Source of the DNA: Methylocystis sp.
Lineage (GTDB): Bacteria; Pseudomonadota; Alphaproteobacteria; Rhizobiales; Beijerinckiaceae
Reading direction: 5' to 3'
DNA length: 64,000 nucleotides
Assembly: GCA_020252485.1 (NCBI GenBank)
Contig: JADCCX010000056.1
Coordinates: 1 to 64,000 of the forward strand
Shown in pieces: positions 26,865 to 36,619 of the stretch. How positions within the stretch are numbered: the first letter of the stretch is position 1; the number at the start of each line of letters is the position of its first letter. Below the pieces are notes generated by a model, which was not told the DNA's origin, did not search any database, and worked only from the letters and a program-made list of their open reading frames with translations. Made by a program: the position numbers and the translations under genes.

Positions 26865-27647
26865 ATGCGGACACTTATCAGAGCCTTTGCGAACGCGGCA
26901 TTTGCCGCCGGCTTCGCCATGGCGCCCTTGCAGGCCATGGCGCAAGAGTCGCGCCCTCTGATCGTCTTTGCCGCGGCAAGCCTCCAGAGCGCGCTCACCG
27001 CGATCGGCCAATCCTGGAGCCGGGAGACAGGCAAGCGCGCCGTCTTTTCCTTTGCCGGCACGCCCACCCTCGCGCGGCAACTGGATCAGGCCGCGCCGGC
27101 GGACATCTTCATTGCAGCCGACCAGGAATGGATGGACTGGGCCCAGTCCCGCAACCTGATCCGCCGCGATAGCCGCACGACGCTGCCTGGCAACAGGCTG
27201 GTGCTGATCGCGGCGAAGGACGATACAACGTCCTTGAAGATCGCCCGCGGCTTTCCGCTGGCGGCCGCCATCGGTCCGTCGCGCCTGGCCACGGGCAATC
27301 CGCAATCGGTGCCTGTCGGCCGCTATGCGAAATCGGCGCTGGAATATCTGGGGGTCTGGGCCGAGGTCGAGCCGCGCATCGCCGGTACTGAAAATGTCAG
27401 GGCGGCATTGGCGCTGGTCGCCAGAGGCGAAGCGCGCTTCGGCATCGTCTATCGCACGGATGCCGTCAGCGAGCCTCTCGTCCGGGTGGTCGATGTTTTT
27501 CCGGCGGAGAGCCATCCGCCGATCGCGTATCCTGCGGCGGTGACGGCAATCTCCGCGCATCCCGATGCGGCGGCGTTTCTCGCTTATCTCCGCAGCCCGG
27601 AAGCGGTTCGGATTTTTGAAACAGGCGGTTTTGCGATCATGTGGTGA
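26865..27647 (+). CDS. modA: molybdate ABC transporter binding protein ModA-like
   Basis: A 260-aa periplasmic binding protein. A signal peptide (AAFAAGFAMAPLQAMA) precedes LIVFAAASLQSALTAIGQ, the ModA ligand loop, and FSFAGTPTLARQLDQAAPADIFIAADQEWMD, with the second oxyanion site in ATGNPQSVPVGRYAKSALE near 140. The Tyr-containing VYRTDAVSE also matches. In most species modBC follow, but here an aminopeptidase gene is next; the permease and ATPase must be elsewhere, or the protein binds a related oxyanion. Confidence 0.85.
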   Translation: MRTLIRAFANAAFAAGFAMAPLQAMAQESRPLIVFAAASLQSALTAIGQSWSRETGKRAVFSFAGTPTLARQLDQAAPADIFIAADQEWMDWAQSRNLIRRDSRTTLPGNRLVLIAAKDDTTSLKIARGFPLAAAIGPSRLATGNPQSVPVGRYAKSALEYLGVWAEVEPRIAGTENVRAALALVARGEARFGIVYRTDAVSEPLVRVVDVFPAESHPPIAYPAAVTAISAHPDAAAFLAYLRSPEAVRIFETGGFAIMW

Positions 27648-27723
27648 TGATCGAATTCCCAATGGCGTTTCGGGCGGCACACGCTATCGTCACGTCGATT
27701 GATGAACCATCTGCGGAAACCCC

Positions 27724-29088
27724 ATGTCACTCGTCGCAAAGGCCTCCCGATCCATCCCGATCCACCTTGTGAATCAAGGCGGGCTTGAGGCATGGCGTGC
27801 GGCATTGCCCGCGCCGTCCGCGGCTTACGTCAAGGCCATCGGCTTCGCCGCAAAGCCAGGCTCGGTGGCGTTGCTTCCTGCCGCAGACGGCGCGCTTGCC
27901 GCTGTTGCGATGGGCGCCGCGGAGGCAGGCGGCGATCCCTTTCTGATCGGCAAGCTGCCGAAGGAATTGCCGCCCGGCGCCTATCATCTCGCCGATCCTT
28001 CCGGGGATCTTGCCACATTGGCGCTGGCGTGGCTGTTTGGCTCCTATGGCTTCCACCGCTACAAGCCGGAAGGACGCAAGGCGGCCGATCTGGTCATTCC
28101 CGGAAAGGCTGTCAGGGATCGCGCCGCGCTTATCGCCGAAGCTGTTGCGCTCGGCCGGGACCTGATCAACACGCCCGCCAACGACATGACGCCATCGGCG
28201 CTGGCGCAGGCGGCGCTGGACCTCGCGAAAACCTTCGGTGCGAAAGCGACGGCGCTGGTCGGCGACCAGCTGCTGAAGAAGAACTTCCCGCTGATCCATG
28301 CCGTGGGCAGGGCCTCGGGGGAAGCGCCGAGGCTGATCGACATCACCTGGGGCAATCCGCGCCATCCAAAAGTGACGCTGGTCGGCAAGGGGGTCTGCTT
28401 CGACACAGGCGGGCTTGATATCAAGCCGTCATCCGCCATGCTGCTGATGAAGAAGGATATGGGCGGCGCGGCGACGGCCATCGCGGCGGCGCGGATGATC
28501 ATGGCGGCCAGGCTCAACATCCGGCTTCGGCTGCTGGCGCCGATCGTGGAAAATGCGATTGCGGGCAACGCCTTCCGCGCCAGCGATGTCATCATGTCCC
28601 GCAAGGGGCTTTCGGTTGAAATCGGCAATACTGACGCCGAGGGCCGGCTGATCCTCGCCGATGCGCTGGCGCTCGCCTGCGAGGAGAAGCCGGATCTTCT
28701 CATTGACTACGCGACGCTGACCGGAGCGGCGCGGGTCGCGCTCGGGCCCGAATTGCCGCCTTTCTACACCAATGACGAGGGATTGGCTGCGGAGATCGCT
28801 GCGGCGGGCGCATCCGTGAACGATCCCGTCTGGCGCATGCCGCTCTGGCCGGCCTATGAGGGGATGCTGGAATCGAAGGTGGCCGATCTTTCCAGCACCG
28901 GGTCGGGCGGGATGGCCGGGTCGGTCACGGCGGCGCTTTTCCTCAAGCGCTTTGTGGGGGAGGATATTCCGCATGCCCATTTCGACATTTATGGCTGGGT
29001 TCCCACCGCCCGGCCCGGACGTCCCGAGGGCGGCGAACCGCAGGCTGCGCGGCTGACCTTCGCATTGCTGCAGAAGCGCTACGGCTGA
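27724..29088 (+). CDS. leucyl aminopeptidase family (M17)
   Basis: A 454-aa cytosolic M17 aminopeptidase. The two-metal site is intact: Lys222 and Asp227 in GKGVCFDTGGLDIKP, Asp245 in MKKDMGGAA, and the signature NTDAEGRL at 302-309 that supplies Asp and Glu ligands. The N-terminal non-catalytic domain is shorter and divergent, as in the PepB-like subgroup common in alphaproteobacteria. It would release N-terminal residues from peptides, also cysteinylglycine in some species. Only 76 bp separates it from modA on the same strand. Confidence 0.92.
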   Translation: MSLVAKASRSIPIHLVNQGGLEAWRAALPAPSAAYVKAIGFAAKPGSVALLPAADGALAAVAMGAAEAGGDPFLIGKLPKELPPGAYHLADPSGDLATLALAWLFGSYGFHRYKPEGRKAADLVIPGKAVRDRAALIAEAVALGRDLINTPANDMTPSALAQAALDLAKTFGAKATALVGDQLLKKNFPLIHAVGRASGEAPRLIDITWGNPRHPKVTLVGKGVCFDTGGLDIKPSSAMLLMKKDMGGAATAIAAARMIMAARLNIRLRLLAPIVENAIAGNAFRASDVIMSRKGLSVEIGNTDAEGRLILADALALACEEKPDLLIDYATLTGAARVALGPELPPFYTNDEGLAAEIAAAGASVNDPVWRMPLWPAYEGMLESKVADLSSTGSGGMAGSVTAALFLKRFVGEDIPHAHFDIYGWVPTARPGRPEGGEPQAARLTFALLQKRYG

Positions 29089-29118
29089 TTCCCGCCGATC
29101 GCTACCGGGGCATTCCTG

Positions 29119-29172
29119 TTGCAAGAGCGCATCAACTTGCAAGAGCGCATCAACTTGCAAGAGCGCATCAAC
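29119..29172. repeat. 18-bp tandem repeat, three copies
   Basis: Three perfect consecutive copies of TTGCAAGAGCGCATCAAC in the spacer after the aminopeptidase gene. Being 18 bp long the array stays in one frame (Leu-Gln-Glu-Arg-Ile-Asn), but no gene runs through it. Confidence 0.95.
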
Positions 29173-29272
29173 GGGTTGCCTTGAATCCGCCAATGGTCAG
29201 CAATTGCCCCTTCACGCGCCGTTCATATCTGGATATGTTTTCTTTGCTCTCAAAACATTCAGGAGGAGTTCA

Positions 29273-29566
29273 ATGAAGAAGGTTTACGCGATTGCCGCCG
29301 TCGTTCTGATGCTGGGCGGCCTTTCGGCTTGCAACACCCCGAATGAACGGGCCGTCGGCGGGGCGCTGATCGGCGGTGCAACCGGCGCAGCCATCGGCGG
29401 ACTGGCGACGGGCCGGGCCGGCGGGGCATTGGTGGGCGGCGCGATCGGTGCGGCAGGCGGTGCGATGGTGGGCGCGGCAACGGCTCCAGCCCGGCCTGTT
29501 TGCCCGAACTCCGCCCCCTTCCTTCGCTACGACGCCAACGGCAATCCTTTCTGCTCGCGTCGCTGA
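29273..29566 (+). CDS. small glycine-zipper lipoprotein
   Basis: A 97-aa predicted lipoprotein. The signal peptide VYAIAAVVLMLGGLSAC ends in the lipobox LSAC, so Cys would be lipidated. The rest is a glycine-zipper of the YMGG/outer-membrane-lipoprotein type (GGALIGGATGAAIGGLATG, then GGALVGGAIGAAGGAMVGAA) and a C-terminal CPNSAPFLRYDANGNPFCS with two Cys. A strong AGGAGGAG site fixes the start; the same frame upstream is open but unconserved. Role probably structural in the envelope. A terminator follows. Confidence 0.85.
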   Translation: MKKVYAIAAVVLMLGGLSACNTPNERAVGGALIGGATGAAIGGLATGRAGGALVGGAIGAAGGAMVGAATAPARPVCPNSAPFLRYDANGNPFCSRR

Positions 29567-29591
29567 CAGGCGGTTCATTGCATCTGAAGGG

Positions 29592-29621
29592 CGCAGTCTC
29601 CGCAGGGAGGCTGCGTCTTTT
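29592..29621 (+). terminator. intrinsic terminator after the lipoprotein gene
   Basis: CGCAGTCTCC pairs with GGAGGCTGCG (one G-U) around a four-base loop, followed by TCTTTT. Placed 26 bp after the lipoprotein stop. Confidence 0.75.
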
Positions 29622-29672
29622 CAGGACTTATCTGCGTGTTCTGCATACACCCTCGGACAGGGTGCCTGCGCC

Positions 29673-30449
29673 ATGGACGATCTGACGCCGGACACCTCCT
29701 GCCCTGCGGGTGTCCAGGCCTCCCCGAACCACGGCGAACGCAAGGACGGCAAGCGGCCGGATAGCGTAGTGCTGCATTACACGGGCATGGAGGACGCCGC
29801 TTCGGCGCTTCGGCAACTCTGCAACCCGGCAGCCGAAGTTTCGGCCCATTATTTCGTTTTCGAGGACGGCCAGATCCTGCAGCTCGTTCCGGAGGAGCGC
29901 AGAGCGTGGCATGCCGGCGCCGGCTGCTGGCAGGGCGAACGCGATATGAACTCCGCCTCCATCGGCATTGAGATCGTCAATCCGGGCCATGACCATGGTT
30001 ATGTGCCGTTTCCAGATCCCCAGATCGAGGCGGTTACGGCTCTGTGCGCCGATATCGTCGCCCGCTGGCGGATCGCGCCGGACCGCGTGATCGCCCATTC
30101 CGACATGGCGCCCCGCCGCAAGCGCGATCCCGGCGAGCTGTTCCCGTGGGATCGTCTGGCCGCTGCGGGCGTCGGCCATTGGGTGAAGCCCCACGCCATC
30201 ACCAGCGGCAGGTTCTTCCAGCGAGGCGAAGAGGGAATGCCCATCGAGGCGCTGCAGGCGATGCTGGCGCTATATGGCTATGACCTGCCGGTCACGGGCG
30301 TTTTTGATGAGATGACCGAATGGAATGTGATGGCCTTCCAGCGCCATTTCCGTCCGGAACGGATTGACGGCATCGCCGACCGCTCGACAATCGAAACCCT
30401 CCGCGACCTGTTTGGGTCGCGGAGGATCGATAGAACAGACCAGGCTTAA
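29673..30449 (+). CDS. N-acetylmuramoyl-L-alanine amidase (AmiD/AmpD-like)
   Basis: A 258-aa Amidase_2 enzyme. Zinc-ligand motifs are present: the first His in VVLHYTGM, the second in VIAHSDMAP with the Asp nearby in KRDPG, plus the substrate Glu region SIGIEIVNPGH. The C-terminal 70 residues (GEEGMPIEALQAMLALYGYDLPVTGVFDE cut to its start here) form a peptidoglycan-binding-like helical domain. There is no clear signal peptide, so it may work in the cytoplasm on recycled muropeptides or be exported another way. Convergent with the TadG-like gene, overlapping by 4 bp. Confidence 0.9.
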   Translation: MDDLTPDTSCPAGVQASPNHGERKDGKRPDSVVLHYTGMEDAASALRQLCNPAAEVSAHYFVFEDGQILQLVPEERRAWHAGAGCWQGERDMNSASIGIEIVNPGHDHGYVPFPDPQIEAVTALCADIVARWRIAPDRVIAHSDMAPRRKRDPGELFPWDRLAAAGVGHWVKPHAITSGRFFQRGEEGMPIEALQAMLALYGYDLPVTGVFDEMTEWNVMAFQRHFRPERIDGIADRSTIETLRDLFGSRRIDRTDQA

Positions 30450-31735
30450 TTGATGAGCGTTGGCCTCTTGCTAGTTTGGAAGATGATCGCGCCTGCGAGC
30501 TTGGACACAAGCTGCGTGTTGCCATCGTTCAGCGTGCCGCCGACCATGAAATTCGGCCATTGCTTGATTTTGAGCCAACCGTCCGCGGGGGGATTTCTCG
30601 TATTATCCCCACTATACTGTATTTTATCCGGATCTCCAAAGAAGACAAGCATCTTGTTGCTCTGGTCGATCTTAGCCGGATTGTCCCATTTGCCGCGCAG
30701 GTCGGCGTAGGTGCGCGGCATCTTTGTTGCTGGCGGATAGTCCGGGTTCTTCAGGCTGTTCGAATAGCCTGGCGCGTGGGCCCCCTGGTCCGTCCACACG
30801 ACGATGACAGGATGGATCGCATCCAGCGTTTTTTTGCCGCCTTTGACATCAGTGATAACATCACCCACCTTCGCCCATGGCGAGTCCATGGCCTCGTTCA
30901 CGCATTCGAGGCCTGACTCGGGTATATCCCCGCCGCCGTAGACTACTTCTGCATCCACGAATGTCTTGAAGGCGGTATTATCGCTCGGAAGAGTGTAAAA
31001 CGGAGAAAAATTCATCGGAACTTTATCACCGCTGTATTTCCAGTAATCCGGCATAGCAACATCTAAATCTATCTCAACAGTGCCCCACCAAACCGACTTT
31101 GGTTTCCTTTTTGGATTAGATGTCGGAAGTATGTTTCCGCCATAGTCGCGGAAGAAGATGACACGAACGCGCATGGCGTCGAAAGCCTCGTTTTTCTTCT
31201 TCAGTTCAGCGTTAAGGTTCGCTTCAAGGTTCAGCGCGTTGTTCTTCACCGCGTCGACAGTACTATCCATGGAGTCGGTGGCATCGATGCACATGACGAT
31301 GTCGAGCTGGCGAACGTATGGCTTCCCGATGGCGGCCGCCGCCTGGGCCTTAAAGTCGTGTGTGCTTCGCCCGGTGATTCCGAAGAAGTACGTCGGGATG
31401 AAGGCATCGATTTTCGCGAAGATCTTCGTTTCGTCAGACGATAACGTGAAATCGGACACCTTAACCATCGAACGTTCTGCTGGGGAGAGCTGAGCTTCAA
31501 AGTAAGCCTTGGCAGTGGTGAGCCGGTTGGCGGCCAATTCGTCCGGTTTGGCCGCAGCGAGCACGGCCGAATCGGCCGCAGCCTGAATGCGTGTCTGGCT
31601 GTTGGTCATATTCGAATAATCGACGGCTGCACCCATAGCGGCAGCGATCGGCACCATAGAAAACGCGAACATCAATGCGACGTTGCCGCGTTGATCGCTT
31701 CGAAACTTTTGCAGAATTCCGGACTTCATCCTCAT
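30446..31735 (-). CDS. TadG-like protein with a von Willebrand A domain
   Basis: A 429-aa protein of the Flp/Tad pilus TadG type. The N-terminus has the typical cytoplasmic FRSDQRGNVALMFAFSMVPIAAAMGAAVDYS segment, split here at GNVALMFAF and MVPIAAAMGAAVDYS: a pseudopilin-like helix with conserved Glu replaced by Asn-Val. A vWA domain begins near 148 with DIVMCIDATDSMDST (MIDAS-type D-x-T-x-S) and holds a long insertion with FRDYGG and a Tyr/Trp-rich region. No other tad gene is near. The middle has lower GC than its neighbours, hinting at different origin or relaxed codon use. Confidence 0.8.
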   Translation of the reverse strand: MRMKSGILQKFRSDQRGNVALMFAFSMVPIAAAMGAAVDYSNMTNSQTRIQAAADSAVLAAAKPDELAANRLTTAKAYFEAQLSPAERSMVKVSDFTLSSDETKIFAKIDAFIPTYFFGITGRSTHDFKAQAAAAIGKPYVRQLDIVMCIDATDSMDSTVDAVKNNALNLEANLNAELKKKNEAFDAMRVRVIFFRDYGGNILPTSNPKRKPKSVWWGTVEIDLDVAMPDYWKYSGDKVPMNFSPFYTLPSDNTAFKTFVDAEVVYGGGDIPESGLECVNEAMDSPWAKVGDVITDVKGGKKTLDAIHPVIVVWTDQGAHAPGYSNSLKNPDYPPATKMPRTYADLRGKWDNPAKIDQSNKMLVFFGDPDKIQYSGDNTRNPPADGWLKIKQWPNFMVGGTLNDGNTQLVSKLAGAIIFQTSKRPTLIN

Positions 31736-31901
31736 CGTTCACTCCTCAGCGTTGAACCTTTGGCAGCGGCAGAGTGGCACAAAGATGTTCATGAAGTTTG
31801 CACGCCTTGGGTGAGTCTTTAGACGTGGCATTTACCCGATGTTAAGGATCGTCCACGCCACGGCAGCCGGGAGCCATGGCATTGGAGGCATTGGCCCGGA
31901 T

Positions 31902-34900
31902 CTATTCAGCCGCCATCGCGCGATAATCCGCCGGTTCGTAATTGAGGATGGGGGCGAGCCAGCGCTCCGCCTCGGCCAGGTCCATGCCCTTGCGCAATGC
32001 GTAATCCTCCACCTGGTCTCGCTCCACCTTGGCGACGCCGAAGTAATGCGCATCCGGGTGGCCAATGTAGAGCCCCGAGACGGATGAGCCCGGCCACATG
32101 GCGAAACTCCCGGTCAGGCTGACGCCGATCTTGCGATCGGGTTCCAGCAGCTTCCAGAGCGTCGCCTTCTCCGTGTGGTCAGGCTGCGCCGGATAGCCCG
32201 GGGCCGGGCGGATGCCCCGATACTCCTCCATGATCAGGGCTTCCGTCGAAATGCTTTCGTCCTTCGCATAGCCCCAGTATTCGCGGCGCACCTTCATATG
32301 CATGAACTCGGCGAAGGCCTCAGCCAGCCGGTCGGCAAGCGCCTTGGCCATGATCGATGAATAATCGTCATTCCGGCCTTCGAACTTCTTCGAAATCACA
32401 TCCTCGCCCAGACCCGCTGTCACCACGAAGCCGCCGATGTAATCGGCCCGGCCTGAGTCCTTCGGCGCCACGAAATCGCTGAGCGCCGTGTTGGAGCGGC
32501 CGTCGCGCCTGGAGAGTTGCTGGCGCAAGCTATGGAAGATTGCGAGTGTTTCTTCGCGGCTCTCGCCTTTGAAGAGGTGGATATCGTCGCCCACTGCATT
32601 GGCGGGCCAGAAGCCGATGACCGCCCTGGCCTGGAACCAGCGCTCGTCGACGATGCGCTTCAGCATGGCCTGCGCATCGGCATAGAGCGTGCGGGCTGCT
32701 TCGCCCTGCTTCTCGTCCTCGAGGATTTGCGGGAACCGGCCCTTCAGCTCCCAGGTCTGGAAGAAAGGCGTCCAGTCGATATAGGGCACGAGCTCCTCGA
32801 GGCTCTGGGTCGAGATGGTGCGCGTTCCCGTGAAGCTCGGCCGGGCGACGGTGTAATCCGTCCAGTCGATGCGGAAAGGGTTCTTGCGCGCTTTCTCAAG
32901 CGGCAGGCGCTGCTTGTCGCGCTCCGCCCGCGCATGGGCGTCGGCGACCTTGATGTATTCCGCCTTGATCGTTTCGATGTAGCTCGCGCGGTTGTCGTCG
33001 CTCAAGAGCGAGGAGACGACGCCCACGGCGCGCGACGCATCCGTCACATAAACCGTCTGGCCCTTGTGGTAATTGGGATTGATCTTGACGGCGGTGTGCA
33101 CGCGCGACGTCGTTGCCCCGCCGATCAGGAGCGGGATGGTGAAACCTTCGCGCTCCATTTCGGCCGCCACATGCACCATCTCGTCGAGCGAGGGCGTGAT
33201 CAGCCCGGAGAGGCCGATGATATCGACGCCATGCTTTCTGGCTTCGTCGAGGATGCGCGCGGCGGGCACCATGACGCCCAGATCAATGACCTCGTAATTG
33301 TTGCACTGAAGCACGACGCCCACGATGTTCTTGCCGATATCGTGCACGTCGCCCTTCACCGTCGCCATCAGCACCTTGCCGGCCGCAGGCTTGTCCGCGA
33401 GGCCCGATTCCTCGCGCTCCTTGGCCATGAAAGGCTCAAGATGGGCCACCGATTGTTTCATCACGCGGGCGGATTTGACGACCTGCGGCAGGAACATCTT
33501 GCCCGCGCCGAAGAGATCGCCGACCACGTTCATGCCGGCCATCAGCGGACCTTCGATGACATGCAGCGGGCGCTCGGCCATGAGCCGCGCCTCTTCCGTA
33601 TCGGCGATGATGTATTCGGTGATGCCGTTGACAAGCGCATGCTCCAGCCGCTTGCCGACAGGCCAGGAGCGCCATTCGATGTTGTCGTTGCGGGCTTCCT
33701 GACCGCGGCCATGGGCAGCAAAGCGCGGGGCCGCGTCGAGCAGACGCTCGGTCGCATCCGGACGCCGGTTGAGCACCACATCCTCGCAGAGCTCGCGCAA
33801 TTCCGAATCGAGGTTCTCATAGACTGCGAGCTGGCCGGCATTGACGATGCCCATATCCATGCCAAGCGCGATGGCATGATAGAGAAACACCGAATGCATC
33901 GCCTCACGCACCGGCTCGTTGCCCCGGAACGAGAAGGAGAGGTTCGAAATGCCGCCCGAGACATGGGCGCCGGGCAGGTTCGTCTTGATGAACCGCACGG
34001 CATTGATGAAATCGACGCCGTAATTGTTGTGCTCCTCGATGCCCGTCGCCACCGCGAAGACATTGGGATCGAAGATGATGTCTTCCGGCGGAAATCCGAC
34101 CTCCTCGGTCAGGATTTTATACGCTCGGGCGCAGATCTCGCTCTTGCGCTCGAAGGTGTCGGCCTGGCCCTTTTCATCGAAGGCCATCACGACGACAGCC
34201 GCGCCGTACTGGCGGCACTTCCTTGCCTCGGCGATGAATTTTTCCTCGCCCTCCTTCATGGAGATCGAGTTGACGATAGCCTTGCCCTGCACGCATTTCA
34301 GGCCCGCCTCAATCACGTGGAACTTCGACGAATCGACCATGATCGGCACGCGCGAGATATCGGGTTCGGCGGCGATCAGATTGAGGAACGTCGTCATCGC
34401 CTTTTCGGAATCGAGAAGGCCTTCGTCCATGTTGACATCGATCACCTGGGCGCCGTTCTGCACCTGGTCTCGCGCCACATCGAGCGCCTCGGCGTATTTG
34501 TCTTCCTTTATCAGCTTGCGGAACTTCGCCGAGCCGGTGACATTCGTCCGCTCGCCGACGTTGACGAAGCGGATGTTGTCGCTGAGCGTGAAGGGCTCAA
34601 GCCCGGAGAGCTTCATGAATTGGGGCACTTCGGGGATTGGCCGGGGGGCCTTGCCCTTCACGGCTGCCGCGATGGCGCGGATATGCGCGGGCGTTGAGCC
34701 GCAGCAGCCGCCGACGATGTTGACGAGGCCGGCATCGGCGAATTCCGCAATCAGCGAGGCCATGTATTCCGGGCTCTCGTCATACATGCCGAATTCGTTG
34801 GGCAAACCCGCGTTCGGATAGGCGCAGACAAAGGTGTCCGCCGCCCGCGACAATTCCGCGAGATGCGCGCGCATCTCCCGCGCTCCCAGCGCGCAGTTGA

Positions 34901-35654
34901 GGCCGATAGTGAGCGGATTGGCATGGCGCACCGAGTGCCAGAAGGCGGATGGCGTCTGGCCTGACAGGGTGCGGCCCGATAGGTCCGTGATTGTGCCCGA
35001 GATCATGATCGGCAGATCGACGCCATTCGCCTCGAACTGCTCGAAACAGGCGACGATGGCCGCCTTGGCGTTCAGCGTGTCGAAGATCGTTTCGATCAGG
35101 ATCAGCTCGGCTCCGCCGTCAATGAGGCCATCGATCTGTTCAGCATAGGAGGCCTTCACCTCGTCGAAGGTGACGGCCCGGTAGCCGGGGTTGTTCACAT
35201 CGGGCGAGATCGAGAGCGTGCGGTTCGTGGGGCCGATGGCGCCGGCGACGTAGCGGCGCTTGCCATCCTGCCTTTCGGCTTCGGCGGCGGCCTCGCGGGC
35301 GAGCTTCGCGCCTTCGTAGTTCAGCTCATAAGCGAGCGTCTCCATATGGTAGTCGGCCTGGGCTATGCTCGTGGAGGAGAAAGTGTTCGTCTCCACGATA
35401 TCCGAGCCCGCCAGGAAGTAGTCGAGATGGATGGCGCGGATCGCATCCGGCTGCGTCAGGATCAGGAGGTCGTTGTTGCCCTTGAGGTCATGGTTCCAGC
35501 CCTTGAAGCGCTCGCCGCGGAAATCGGCTTCCGAAAACTTCCGGTCCTGGATCTCGGTGCCCATGGCGCCGTCGAGGATCAGAATCCGCTCCCTCGCCGC
35601 CGAAGTCAGGGCGGCGCGGATTTCGGCGCCATTGGCGTGGTTGTGCTTGGACAT
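31902..35654 (-). CDS. metH: cobalamin-dependent methionine synthase
   Basis: A full-length 1250-aa MetH, which methylates homocysteine with methyl-THF via cobalamin. Domains in order: homocysteine domain 1-340 with zinc ligands Cys254 and Cys317/Cys318 (VGGCCGS), pterin domain about 355-630 ([10 protein letters not shown]), B12 domain with the Co-ligand His771 in the DVHDIGKN motif, and the C-terminal reactivation domain that binds SAM ([12 protein letters not shown]). It is the last gene of an operon with the upstream regulator-methyltransferase and metF; the gap to metF is 46 bp. No cobalamin riboswitch is seen here. Confidence 0.98.
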   Translation of the reverse strand: MSKHNHANGAEIRAALTSAARERILILDGAMGTEIQDRKFSEADFRGERFKGWNHDLKGNNDLLILTQPDAIRAIHLDYFLAGSDIVETNTFSSTSIAQADYHMETLAYELNYEGAKLAREAAAEAERQDGKRRYVAGAIGPTNRTLSISPDVNNPGYRAVTFDEVKASYAEQIDGLIDGGAELILIETIFDTLNAKAAIVACFEQFEANGVDLPIMISGTITDLSGRTLSGQTPSAFWHSVRHANPLTIGLNCALGAREMRAHLAELSRAADTFVCAYPNAGLPNEFGMYDESPEYMASLIAEFADAGLVNIVGGCCGSTPAHIRAIAAAVKGKAPRPIPEVPQFMKLSGLEPFTLSDNIRFVNVGERTNVTGSAKFRKLIKEDKYAEALDVARDQVQNGAQVIDVNMDEGLLDSEKAMTTFLNLIAAEPDISRVPIMVDSSKFHVIEAGLKCVQGKAIVNSISMKEGEEKFIAEARKCRQYGAAVVVMAFDEKGQADTFERKSEICARAYKILTEEVGFPPEDIIFDPNVFAVATGIEEHNNYGVDFINAVRFIKTNLPGAHVSGGISNLSFSFRGNEPVREAMHSVFLYHAIALGMDMGIVNAGQLAVYENLDSELRELCEDVVLNRRPDATERLLDAAPRFAAHGRGQEARNDNIEWRSWPVGKRLEHALVNGITEYIIADTEEARLMAERPLHVIEGPLMAGMNVVGDLFGAGKMFLPQVVKSARVMKQSVAHLEPFMAKEREESGLADKPAAGKVLMATVKGDVHDIGKNIVGVVLQCNNYEVIDLGVMVPAARILDEARKHGVDIIGLSGLITPSLDEMVHVAAEMEREGFTIPLLIGGATTSRVHTAVKINPNYHKGQTVYVTDASRAVGVVSSLLSDDNRASYIETIKAEYIKVADAHARAERDKQRLPLEKARKNPFRIDWTDYTVARPSFTGTRTISTQSLEELVPYIDWTPFFQTWELKGRFPQILEDEKQGEAARTLYADAQAMLKRIVDERWFQARAVIGFWPANAVGDDIHLFKGESREETLAIFHSLRQQLSRRDGRSNTALSDFVAPKDSGRADYIGGFVVTAGLGEDVISKKFEGRNDDYSSIMAKALADRLAEAFAEFMHMKVRREYWGYAKDESISTEALIMEEYRGIRPAPGYPAQPDHTEKATLWKLLEPDRKIGVSLTGSFAMWPGSSVSGLYIGHPDAHYFGVAKVERDQVEDYALRKGMDLAEAERWLAPILNYEPADYRAMAAE

Positions 35655-35700
35655 TGAACGCTCCTAGACACCCGTCTCCCGGCAAGCGGGAGCGGGGCCA

Positions 35701-36618
35701 CTATGCCGCCACGGCCTTCGCGGGCTGTTCGCCCTTGATGCCGACGAGATGGCAGATCGCGTAAACGAGATCGGCCTTGTTCATCGTGTAAAAATGCAGA
35801 TCGGTGACGCCCCGGTCGATCAGGTCGGTCACCTGCTCGGCGGCGACGGCCGCCGAGATCAGCTTGCGGGTGGCCGGATCATCATCCAGCCCCTCGAAAC
35901 GGTCCGCCAGCCATTGCGGCACATGCGTGCCGCAGCGGGCTGCAAAACTCGCCGCCTGCCGGAAGTTCATCACCGGGATGATGCCGGGCAGGATGGGGAT
36001 GTTGATGCCAGCTGCCTGCACCTTGTCCAGGTAGCGGAAATAGAAGTCGTTCTCGAAGAAAAACTGCGTGATGGCGCGTGTCGCGCCGGCATCCACCTTG
36101 CGCTTGAGCACGTCGATGTCGTCATCGACGCTGGCGCTGTCGGGATGCTTTTCCGGATAGGCCGACACCGAAATGTCGAAATCGCCGATCGCCTTGATCC
36201 CGGCGATCAGGTCCGGCGTGTAGGCATAACCGCCCGGATGCGGCTCGTAGCGGGTGCCAGCGCCCGTCTGCGGGTCGCCGCGCAGCGCCACAATATGGCG
36301 CACACCAGCGGACCAGTAATCGCGGATGACGCCGTCGATCTCGTCGCGCGTTGCGGCGACGCAGGTCAGATGCGCCGCGGGCTTCAGCCGCGTCTCCTTC
36401 ACGATCTTCGCAACCGTGTTGTGCGTGCGCTCGCGGGTGGAGCCGCCAGCGCCATAGGTGACCGAGACGAAGGAGGGGCCAAGCGGCGCGAGGCGGTCGA
36501 TCGATTCCCAGAGATTCTTCTCCATCTCCTCGGTCTTCGGCGGGAAGAATTCGAAGGAGACCTTGAGCTTCGAGCGCGTCGAGGCGCCGCGGCTCTTGCG
36601 GAAAGGCGTGAGGACCAT
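35701..36618 (-). CDS. metF: methylenetetrahydrofolate reductase
   Basis: FAD-dependent reductase that makes 5-methyl-THF for MetH; 305 aa is standard. Family motifs: VSFEFFPPKTEEM at the N-terminus, SVTYGAGGSTRERT near 54, VALRGDPQ, and the C-terminal region ITQFFFENDFYFRY with PGIIPVMNF. Its ATG follows the regulator stop by a single base (TAACATG), so it is coupled to that gene, and metH follows 46 bp later. Confidence 0.97.
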   Translation of the reverse strand: MVLTPFRKSRGASTRSKLKVSFEFFPPKTEEMEKNLWESIDRLAPLGPSFVSVTYGAGGSTRERTHNTVAKIVKETRLKPAAHLTCVAATRDEIDGVIRDYWSAGVRHIVALRGDPQTGAGTRYEPHPGGYAYTPDLIAGIKAIGDFDISVSAYPEKHPDSASVDDDIDVLKRKVDAGATRAITQFFFENDFYFRYLDKVQAAGINIPILPGIIPVMNFRQAASFAARCGTHVPQWLADRFEGLDDDPATRKLISAAVAAEQVTDLIDRGVTDLHFYTMNKADLVYAICHLVGIKGEQPAKAVAA

Positions 36619-36619
36619 G

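Noticed and set aside
31736..31901. Possible cobalamin riboswitch linked to metH
   Set aside because: metH is last in an operon starting at 37.6 kb, and neither that start nor this downstream gap shows a B12-box-like sequence; control by the palindrome is more likely.
32517..34697. Open frame of about 725 codons on the plus strand
   Set aside because: Antisense shadow of metH with no family features.
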